64,000 nt of DNA from contig VXAY01012532.1 in NCBI GenBank assembly GCA_013399855.1, forward strand, positions 1,013,441 to 1,077,440, in the 5' to 3' direction. The notes beneath the pieces are model-generated. The model ran no database searches. It was not told the DNA's origin and saw nothing but the letters and a program-made list of their open reading frames with translations. The DNA comes from Oxyruncus cristatus. Lineage: Eukaryota > Chordata > Aves > Passeriformes > Cotingidae. The translations under genes were made by a program, and so were the position numbers. Shown here piece by piece: positions 28,901-40,900 of this stretch. Each line of letters begins with the position of its first letter. The stretch's first letter is position 1.

Positions 28901-31900
28901 AGAAGAGCCAACTCATTTGTAATCAACTTATCAGCAGTTCCTAACTAGAACCTTTAGTTCACAGAAAAATGCACATCAGGCCAAGAAAACCTCTATGGAG
29001 CTTTACAGATATTTGTGCATTATTTACTACTCTTTAGCTTGTGAAATTAGAAACAGCAGTTCCAGTCTGCATTCCCTCTCATTACAATCCTTCTGTATGT
29101 CTTCTAAATCATCTATGAAAAAGAAGTGAATGCATAACAATCATAGTCTCTTCTTTTTTTTTTTCTTAAAGAGGGGTTTAAGGATAAAATGATGCTTCAT
29201 GTTTACCTGGTTACTTTGAAGACATTAGATTTCAAGACTCAAAGACGACTAAGCACGTGGGGCCAAGAGATGCTGTAAGGTTCCAAAGAAACATCCTTCT
29301 CCAAACCTTTTGAAATTCATAGCCACTATCATTGGTAAGTCATTTATTTGGATGATAAATGAAGGGTGAGAATTCTAATTTTACTTTTCTTGAACACTTT
29401 TTTCTGTTTCCAATACTGTCCAAAAGAATTTTCCATTTGCTTCTCTTCCCTCCCAAGTCTTAAAATTGAATTAAAAGTAAGATATGCACTTTTTATATAT
29501 ATCAATTCACTAACAATCTCCTGTTGGTCACAGCATCAACATCTGAAACGTGCATCACACTTGATGAAAAGTTTTGGGTTTTTTCGCTATAAACTTGAGT
29601 AAGAATATCAAAGGGAAACAGGTTAGAATAGTATGAAAAAATTTAAAACATCACAAGGAGGAAACAGTTCCAATTACCCTGGCCACTTTGACCTGTTGTG
29701 GTTTCCAATAATTACATCCCAGTACGATTTTCAGGGTTTGGTTACTTTACTTACTGAAGTTGTTACCAGAGTAATGGAATCTGAAAGAACTAAAATAACT
29801 TTATGGAAGTAAAGGAGCGGCTGAGGTCACTTGATCTGTTCAGCCTGGAGAAGAGGAGACTGAGGGGAGACCTCATTGCAGTTACAACTTTCTCATGAGG
29901 TGAAGAGGAGGGGCAGACACTGATCTCTTCTCTGTGGTGACCAGTGACAGGACCCGAGGGAATGGCCTGAAGTTGTGTCAGGGGAGGTTTCAGCTGGATA
30001 TGAGAAAAAGGGTCTTGACCCCGAGGGTGGTTGGGCACTGGAACAGGCTCCCCAGGGAAGTGGTCACAGCACCAAGCCTGACAGAGTTCAAGAAGTGCTT
30101 GGATGATACTCTCAGGCACATGGTGTGACTCTTGGGGATGGTCTTGTGCAGGGCTAAGGGTTGGACTCAATGATCCATGTGGGTTCCTTCCAACTCAGCA
30201 TATACTGTGATTCTGTTCTTGTAATACAGAAGAGAAATGTAAGGAATATTTCCCCACATAATTAGCATTCTCAGAAAATGAGGGCCAAGTAAACTACACT
30301 ACTTACAGTCTAAACTTTGTGGGAAGATTGATCTTTGTCTATGCATTTTATATTTTGATCTATATCCTTAATTTCTGTTAAAGGGTCGAACTTCATAACA
30401 CACATCTGGGAACACACAAAGTATCTCATTACTTAAAATAAAATCATCAAAAAAAAAAAAAAGCTGGAAAATTTGTCATTCCTTTGAGTCTTTTGAGGAC
30501 TTCTGAGCGTGAAGAGACATAAGCTGAAACATTAAGACCAAGGTTGGTAAATGGAAATTAATCCTACTGGGAAGAAAAAAAAATAAAGGCTGATACTTAC
30601 AACAGAGGTAAACAAGTATCCAGTATCCAAATATTCCAAACTACCTTTGATGGATAAGTGTGAAGAAATAGCACAGCACCAGTTATTCTACTCACATTCG
30701 AAAGGTTATAACTATAGCTATAAAGAAAACAACTTTTTCTTTTTGTTGAAAGGTTAGATGCATTAGCAACTGATGACTTTTTCCTTCCAAGGGTACTACT
30801 TGATAAAGCAGTGCTGCTCCAGTCTCTAGCATTCACATTCCATCAGGTAATCACTTTGTTCTTGAGGGAGAAACAGTTTCATGAACAGAGGAACAACAGG
30901 TTTCCCCAATAAACCTCTGAAATCTCAGTTGCACACTCAAAAAAAAAAAATGTAATGAAGAGAGCTCAATATCTAAAACAGTTTTTCTACACTACAGAGC
31001 TACTACCTATCACAAAGATATTCAGAAATGTAATTAGATAATGTTTTTTAAGCAGTTTGAGAATGGAAAAGTCCATTTAAATGCTACAGGTTGCTACTTT
31101 CAAAGTGGAAAAGATTTTGCATAAGTTCTTCATGATGGTTTCTACAAGGAATTTATATTTTTCCTGTCATTTCAAAGAAATAATGATTTTTTTTTCAAAA
31201 CGTGTCATAAATTCATGCATATCACCTGCAATAATTATCCTCTAAGAACTTCACTTGTTAATAGAACATTTTGATCAAGTTACCCCATTTTGCTAACTCA
31301 ACCACAAAACTGCCCTGTTTCCTGTTTCCTGGTGGCATAAATGGTTTCTATATACCCATAATTTATGAGCTCGATCTACTTTGTACATTGATTTTTTTTT
31401 TTATATCAGTGGTTATGTGGTAATGTTGAGACAGACTTATTTGTATGGTTTGTTCAACAGTTCATTTGTTGATCAATTGCAGGGCTCTTGTAATGACAGC
31501 AGGTGAAAGAAAAACAGAATTGAAAACTATGCAGTGCTCTGAAAGCTATCCAACACCATGTCAGCAGGGGTACTAAGCAACTAACTTTTGGCAGGCAGTG
31601 CTTCAGTTTTGTTTCTTGGTTCTGAAACCCTGATGCAAATGTACCAGTGCATGACTCTCTATTGCTCAGCATCACTGCCTGATATACCCACTTCACTTGC
31701 TATGTTACAAAAAATTAACTTCTCCTCCTCAAAGGATAGCACAGTGACTCAGTTCAGTAAACCTGAGAGATGAGACTGAGCAGCTGTTACAGTGTTCTCT
31801 GGCTTCACCATTTACCCTGTTTAGTCTAGAGTATGGACTCCTCATTCTGCCTAGGACATACTTGCAGATTTTGGTAATCCAATCAACTTTGATGAACCTA

Positions 31901-34900
31901 GTCTCAAGTGTGTGAGTGCTCCACCATCTGTGAGTGCTCAATAGTCAAGTGAGCCATCAATGAATATTCTGTGAGTATACTTAACTCACAAACTCACACT
32001 TCTCCTATACAGATTATAGTATGAAGAAATTCTCAACAGTGCCTTTGCTTGAGGTGCCACAGGATCAAGTAACTTCCTAACAGTTTTTAATTAAGTAAAA
32101 TGTAAAATCTTTTCAGGGTAGCACTACAGAAACTCTTAACAGCACAGCCCTCACTCGGTGCTAATCAACAGACAAATTCAGAAAGAAACATGCTTCCCAA
32201 CCACTCATCTCTGATGGTGGTACCATCTCACATCTCTCAGGAGCTGCCTCCATGCAGCCAGTGTGCTACATGTACAGCCTTCCACTTCTCTCGCAACAGA
32301 AAGACAATACTACAGACAAATTTGTCCAGTAAACCAGATTCAGCCCTTAAAACCAGTGCTGATATTGCAAAACTTCTAAAAAGATTCAAACCAGAAATCA
32401 CAACCTCACTGCAATGTCATAGGTGCTCTCTATAAATAGATAAACAAATAAAAAACACCAACACACACATTGTTTTGGATATGTCCCCTCATTTCCCAGT
32501 CTTTGTACAACTTGGTTCTGTTTAATGTTGCAACTCTGATGAAGACATTCTGATAAGCCAAAGTTACTTACTGCAAGATCACAGACTTGTTGAGAATACA
32601 ACAATTTTTTACTTCCTGAGCTGTGTTGGCACACTTCATCCATGAGGAAATAGCTTTTCATCTGACAGAAAGGTAATAAAGAAAGACCGATAAACATAGA
32701 TTATATTGTATTTCAATGGAAATCCCACTGTCAAAGAAGATAACTGTCAGAGATTACTTCAGGGCAATGTTTCATGACACAGTGGCTCTGATGGAATCAC
32801 TATTTTAAGGAATTTCTGCACCTAGCAACCCCAGGCCATTTAGCTCTGCCCCGTACTTTCTCATGCTAAAATGATTTTTGGGAAGGGTATGGTACGAATC
32901 AGAAAACTAAACTGATCCAGGTTAGGGGAAAAAAAGAGAAAAAGATCACAGTACTCTTAATATCTAAACTAGTTACTGTTCTGTTCAGTCAGAGCCCGAT
33001 CACACCTTTGCATTGCATGTGTGTGAACACCGTAAGACATTATTGCCACAAAGTTCCTATTCCATGAAATTTCACAATGGTCAGGAACAGAGTTGAGACC
33101 AGTGCTGATGCAGAAGTCCCATGTTATAAGGAACCATACTGTGTAGAGCCAATGGATTTAAATCATGCAAGAAAACAAAATGAGGAGAAAGGAGCAGAAG
33201 AATACAAGCAGAACAAGAGGACTACTCTAGGTACCTAATCTAGGATTAACCCTGAGGAACTCCTCAGAGCTCCAAACTGACTCAAGCAAGGAGGTAACCA
33301 TGTACTAAATCCGTCAAATTAAGTAACTTTTTAAACAGCAGGCATGGTTCTAAAAACCATTATCTATGATACATTCAAAATTACCCCTTATGTCCAAAGT
33401 GATGAACTATAATCCAGCCTCCTGTAGCAATGGTAGGGTGAACTGAAACGTCAGCCCTGGTCCTCAAAGCTAAAAGTAGATGGATCATTGTTGGCTTTTT
33501 TCCAGGAAAGGGGAACAGAATGAACAGTGTCCTGGAAACATGACAGAGGAGCCACAGGGAGGGGAAAATCAGCGCTTGGGTTTGTCAAACCAAGAAAATC
33601 TTCAGATGTGCTCAAGCAACATGTATCGGACTTGGAAAAGGTAAATTACTGCATATCCAGGAAGCAGGTTTTTCATAACCCTTCAAGTTGTATGGTTTTG
33701 TTTATTTTGTTTTAAATCACTTCTAAAGGCAAGACAGAGCCTGTGAAGCTTTGCCAGACAATACATATCCCCGCTGGTTTTGAAATATAGGTGGCAGGAA
33801 GGAAGGTGGGTCATAAAATTACCTCCTTCATTTTTTGTCAGCAGTGACACTAATTAAAGACACTACAACTTTTAACCAGCATCTTCAATAGTCCATATTC
33901 CAAATACTTTTTGTATTTTAAGACCTCAGAGAAAAGTTTGGTGTGCTAGAGCATTCAAAGAAAGAGAAGGAAATGGCATTGAGCACTCAACCATTCTATT
34001 TTGTGATCTTTTCTGTAATTTAAAACAAAACTAAATGCAAGCCTTTTATGCATACTATAATTGCATCAGCCATCATTTATTTTTTGGATGCATGAGGGTT
34101 GGCAATGATGACAGTTTAACTGTTAATAAAACTCCCTGTTACAAAGGAGGGGTATTTGAAATCTTCATAAAATACTTGTATTTATCTATCTACACTGGGA
34201 CTTTACACTAACAGGAGTGGTATATATGTAAATTGTCCTGTCCCCATTAAAGGTTAGTTTCTCTACCAGATTTATGTATGGTGACCTCAATATGTACCGA
34301 TATGAAATCCATTACAGATAGGAAAATGAAGTCACGTAACTCATGGGAAAAAAATCTTTACACAAAAAGAAATTTTTCAGAGTTGACATATTTGGAAAAA
34401 AAAAGGCAAAATAATGAAACAATGGAATGACTATCTAATGCATTTAAACATGCTCAGCTTGAGAATCAATCCAGATAATCTCATTTTCCTCTAATTAAAA
34501 GTAACTCTTTCCCTCTGGAAAAACAAAACAGGATAGTTCCACCATACAAATACAGACTGAAGGTCTGTCCTTTAGTCAAACTAGAAAAGAAAATCTGTCA
34601 TTTTCTAGCAAAGAAAATACCAAACAAGCCATTTTACTTGATATGCTACAAAAAAATCACCTTGCCAAACCTATTTCCTCCTTCACCAGGGCTGGGGGTT
34701 ATTTTGCACTGTAGTTTTCAGCCCAGATGAGCTTGTTGAATGATTTTGCAGAGCACCTCGGGGAAGGCAGGGGAAGAAATAACTGTCTGATGAGTCCATG
34801 TCTCAAAACTGTTTATATCTTTAAAAAGTCTAGCTAGTAGTTAATAAAAATTTCTCTTCCTATCCCGCTGAAATTTAAGATTCACAGATTAGAGATGTTG

Positions 34901-37900
34901 TTGGACTGTACTCCAAGGGAAAAAAAAAGGGGGAACCCCCCCACACTATTTCCAGACCTCTACATAGATAAAAGGAAGAATAACGGGCTTTTTCGTATCC
35001 TGCAGAAGGAGAAGCACATATCCCACATTGACTTGGTTTTCAAAGGAAATTACAGCACTACTGAAGTACTGAAAGAGAGAACACTGTCACTGGAGAACAA
35101 ATTCAGACTTTGACCTGAACTGTAAGCCATTTTCCTTCAATTCTCCAGCATAGCTGGCATAACCAGACTGTTTTGCTGAGGCCAGGCTGCCTATGGTACG
35201 CTCAAATGCTCGAGATAACTATGGTTGACCAACTAGTTGACTAAAAAGTATGCCAAGAATCACCATAATGACTATATATCCTGATATGTATTCATCAACT
35301 ACCTTAGGAGGGATAATATACTACCATAAATACAGAGAAGTTTTAATACAAAACTTCTTGGATCACCAAAATAAAAATAAATAAATAAATAAATAAATAA
35401 TCTCTTACAATAATGTCTTAAGAGTTCCATTCCAGAGCTAAAAATTGAGTTTAAAGTGGTTTGTCCAAAGACTAAGGTAGATCTCATTAGCAGAATTGCT
35501 CATATCACCGGTTTGTCTTAACCGTGGTAATATGCAAAATTTTTAAGTGTAATTATTAGTATGCTTTATACTTTTAAAATCTGCTGGCTTATATGGCAGT
35601 ATGTGCACTGAAATCACTTTATCTCTTAAGCCTTGTTTTTCAAAATCCACATTTTCTATTCATTAAAATGTTATACAAATGGGACCGTACCACTTTTAGA
35701 TTTTATTACTATTGAAATTTAATAAATCAAATGAGTAAGAGAGAATTACTTTGCACAGTAATATTTTGGGCTGTTAGGCCAAAGTAGAGTTGGAGTTTTA
35801 CTGCCAAGTTGCATATAAAAAACCTGAATATATGCACTAAAGCACTGAAATCCCAAACGCTCAATGTGGTGGCTGTTAGTAAACATACTGCTCTATTTAG
35901 AAGGTATAAAAAATGTGTGCTGAACAACAAGCTGTGTGTCAGAGCAATAGCTATATACGAAAACAAAGTTCTAAAGGTGTTAGAGGAGAAACCAGCTTCT
36001 TCCCAGCATAATGTAAGCTCCTAATAGTAAGTATATTTGAAGAATGCCATACCTTAAAATATTTCTTCTCCTTTGGTCTCCAGTCATCACTACTGATACA
36101 AAAATATTAATAATAATGGAAAAGAATATTTTATTGAATCTTTTTTCTTTGAAGGAAATATGGCTTCTTTACCTAGTTTACTACAAAATATTATAATTGG
36201 TTTTCCTCACTGCACTGTTAGTTGGTATTTTCACTGCCTGCTGAAGACGGGACTTCTTACTGACAGTGACTGCCACTAGGAAATTATTTCCTAAAAGCAG
36301 ACAAGGGTAACAGCAGCAAGCTGTCAAATTAGATGGAGACAGCTTCTAGTATTTACTTCTACCCAAGTCCACAAAACTAGAGCACACAATCTCTACAACA
36401 ACGGGCATAAAAAAATGGAGGTGTTTATTTTTTAGATTTTTTTAAGTCAGAGGACCAACTCTTCAGCAAGAGTAAATTTGGGTGCCAAATTTATAACAAT
36501 ATAACAATATGCCAAATATATAACAGTAACCAATTTATGTAAATGAAGTGGAACAAAACTAACTCACATGGTTATTTCTTTCCCCTTACATTGACATTTA
36601 ATACTGTTCATATAGCTAATACATTTGCTAGCTCCATTAGTAAAGGTAAAACAAAAAGGAAATAATTACTACAAACTATTCAACTTGGATAACAAATTCA
36701 AAATTAGTATTTAAAAATATTAAAAACAGAGTGTATTTTTTTTTCAGTTCAGACTGAAAAGCAAGTATTATGCTTCATAGAGAGACTAAATAATCTAAAT
36801 TCTAAATTCAGCTTTAAGGATTCTTTCAATTTTATTTAGCAGATAGTGTTAGCAAACTAAACAGTAAACTAACTACATAAAATGACATTAAAACTACAAA
36901 TGAAAGAAAAATGCACTTGCCATTTTTTTAGTGACTGCTCAGTGAGGATACAGCTACCTCACACACTGTTCAACTAAGTTTCACAATCTGAACTTCATAT
37001 CTTGGCATTCACACATGTATAAAGCAGCAGTCCTTACCAATCCTATGCTAACCTGATGATAAGGGGGAGGGAAAGAGAAAAAGGAACAAAAATTTAAAAA
37101 GAAAGCTAATTGTCCAAGAAGTTCCAGGGAATACAACTGATCAAGTCTGAATGCCAAAGAAGTAAAGGAAGTTCTTTAAATCTTTTGGAAGCACAAATGT
37201 ACCAGAACAGGGTAGGAAGGTCTCACAACCCTGTTGCAAAAGGAAAAAAAAAAAAAAAAAACAGCAAAGCAGAATTGGGAAAAGGAGCATTATGGTCCAG
37301 AAGAGTATTTCAGTATTATAGTATCTTCGGAAAACATTACGCAGAATTAAATAATTCACACTCATAAGAACTTGGAGTAGGAAGAAGAGCAGAAAGATAG
37401 GAGGACAATGGTTTTCTCTATTTGTATGGAACAAATTCTATATTCTTCTCTGTCACCATGTCTTGGTCCTACTTCTGCCCACTGAGAACAATGGGGTAAT
37501 CACTTCAAGAAGCAAGATGCTAAGAACAGGATGTTTAACTCAAAGTAGGATTGTAAGAGGTAGATAATATTAACTTTAAAACACAGGTGATCTGTGTTTC
37601 ACACAGGTGAACAGTTTCGCAAAATCTGCAAAAAAATGTTTTACTCATTTATTTTAGTGTTTCTGTCAATCACCAGGATCACCTAAACAATTTGACTCCA
37701 ATAGTAGAGCTTATTTGAACCAAGAAATTCAATACTCTCACTCAAACTTTGCCTTCATGTAATGGACATCAAGGATTTTTTTTCTCCTGAAGAACTGCTT
37801 CAGGAAAGGACTAAAGCACATATGCAAGTCCCAATGACTTGCACAATATGTGAACGTAGAACATTTCACTAACACTAATACTTGATGGAAAAGGACAAAC

Positions 37901-40900
37901 ACCTGAGTAACATGCAGAACTCGTTCTGAAGGCAACAGCTGCAAGGCCAACTTTAGTCAGGGCTTACACAGGGTTTATCAGATCAGGTGTAGAGCCACAG
38001 TAATGCAATTATATGGCTTTTGGAAGCAGCCCAGCATCTGTTCTTGCTGTACATTGAATTTCAAAAAGAGTAGCCACGTACAAAAATTTAGCAAAACCTG
38101 AATGCATGGCTAAAGTTAAGAATCCACGTGGTGTAGCTGGTCAACTATTTCCAGGAAGGATATTAAAAGCTTACTGACAAATGTCATGGCAAATACCAGG
38201 AGACTAAAATTTCATCAGTAAATATGACCAAGCAACTAATACTTCTGTGGCCGTCTAGCAGTCTAAGTCTCTCTCTGTTATTTTCCACTTCCTTAATCAG
38301 TGTCTGTAACAGGTACATTAAATACATGATGACTTTTGATGTTCAGATACGGACTGCAAGGTATGAAACGGCACGGAGGAAAAAGATTATGCTTTTTCAA
38401 GCTTACTTTTGGTACTACAGGGAAAACTATAGTTGATGAGGCATAATGAGCACAATTATTTTGTGTGTCATTATAGTTTCATATTAAACAAGAGGTAATC
38501 ATTACCACAGAATGAGTCACAGTAATTGAAAACGATGTGACTGCCACCACCCACTTTTAACTTTTTTATTTGCCTGTACATTTTGGGAGGCTTCTTTCAC
38601 TATAAAAGAACACTCAGGTAATGGGAATGGTTTTATATCAGCTGGTTGCTCATTAAGTTGAAAGCAGCACAGAGAAACACTTGTGCCTTTCCCTCCCTAA
38701 GGTCAAAACATGCATACACCCACTTCAGGATCCATAAACTAAATCAATCAGTCTTGCATATTTCTCCTCAAGTGCCAACAAGCTGTAACAAGGTAATGCT
38801 TGTATCACTTTAAAGTTATTTGAAATACTGGTCATAACCAAAACAGCAGAACAGGACCAGAAAAATGTAGTTAAGACATCCCAAGTCCTCATTACGAATC
38901 CACCAGCCAAAGGATGGCAGCTACACATTGAGGCAGCCAGGGAAGCAGGCACACATACAGTAGCTTGTAGGCAGCATTACCACCTTTGTCTCACTTGACT
39001 CTTCCACAGTGTACTTTGGGGCGTTTTTAAGAGATAATACTTGCCCTACGCTTTTGAGCATTTTTTCCACACAGTCAATGATTGACTAAGACAGCCTGGA
39101 GGCACATAAATTACAGCAAGGCTGTGGCTGCCTGAGGGGGTAGGAACTTTGTCACCTGAGGCAGGACACCACTCTGTCTGCAAGATGCCCCTGAAGGGAC
39201 CAGAAGAAAATGCTGGTGAGGTGCTTAAAGCCCATTTCTTCACTGACGACTGAAGATGGAGAAGCCACCAAATACGTTTGCCTGAAAGTCCCACAGTAGC
39301 AGCTGAGATTATATTCTAACACGTACTACAACACAGAGGACCTGATTATAAACCATCACCCTATAAGACAACTCCATTTCCAAAGCAGTTCAGCCACATT
39401 AGTACACAACTGCACCTATGCTAAAAGCTTGCCTTGCAAATGACCTTATTAGTACAGCACATCAGCTCTATATTGCTGCACGGCATCCAGCCCTGAGTGG
39501 ATTTCATCCTGCTAGCTCAGAATACAGATGGATCTGGAACAAAACAGTCATCTCTGCTTTAGCAAAGCTGGTCTTCACAGGTTTCTACTTCTTTATCGGT
39601 TCCCACACGGGGAGTTTTTGAAGAGATCCCTTGCTGTTTTTTAGCCTAGGACAGAAGAAGCTCTTTGCAGGAGAAGAGAGGAAAAGTAGAACTATCAGGG
39701 AAAATGATCCTGCCACTCCAAAATTTTCAGGAGAAAATACTATTGAGGAGCTACAAGTTGATGAAAACAGATAAATGAGGAGTGATAGCCTCTTCTTAGT
39801 AGCCTAAAAATAAGGAAAACACTTCTCCACTCTACCATTTGAGAGAGCAGGCCATTGTCTCACTCTCTGAATAGCCTATTTATCACTAGCATTCATAAAA
39901 CTAAAAAAAAGAGGCAAACAAAAATAAATTGCTTTTCCTATGTCAGCCTCATTTAATTACTGAAGAGTAGCTTGAATTGTTGATCTCCTAATGCTTTGGC
40001 AGGATTGGCAGCCAGTCTAGTCCAGTCAGACTTGCCTGATTGTATGAGAAACAGAAAATAAAATTAGCATAGTCAAAGCGAGGGATAATCTTAGAAGTAT
40101 TTACAATAATGAATAGAGTTTGGTGACAGGTCGCTTTAGCTGGAAGTTTCTTATACGCAGCTTTGTTACAATGTGTGTGGGCTAGTAAATATTCAGCAGA
40201 AGTTTAACAAAGTATTTTAAGGAGATTTAAAGTCAGCTCAGTCATGTCTATATCATCACACTGACATTCTGTCTTTGCTTTTGCATATCTTACAAGACAC
40301 TTAATGTCAGCTTATATGGTAAGAAACCAGATGATCATATATAAACGAGTCTGTGCATACTGAGATTTGCATGATGAAAATAGCTCATTTTGTCCCCTGG
40401 GAGTATAATAGCCAGTAGTCTAATTTCCAGACAATGCTGCAGTCAATCCTACTATTGGACAAAAACTGGCTTTTTTTTTTTTTTTTATCACAAAATTTGG
40501 CTCTATGCAAGTAGATAACTATTAATATCTGAGGATCTCCACCAAGAGCAAAAATGAAACATACATGAACTAATTAAGTGCATATACACTCTTCTCTTTC
40601 CAAGGAATGCCAATGCTTTAATGCAAGCTTTAAATTGTAACTAAACTGGTAAGTCTCAGAGCCTTGTATAATCGCTCTGGCCTGCCGTCTTGCTATTCAT
40701 TTGCTTCATTTCTTTCTCTCCTCTGCTAGTCTTGCATAAAACCAAAAGAAAGGGGATGTGCTTGTTCACAATTAACAAAAGTCACTTACAGTAGAAACAA
40801 ACTTAATAATTTTCCTAAGGTGAGAAAGGATATGAAGAAGTGTTACAAAATCAGATTGACAAACTACTACAATGCTGGTTTGCAAGGCATATTATTTGCC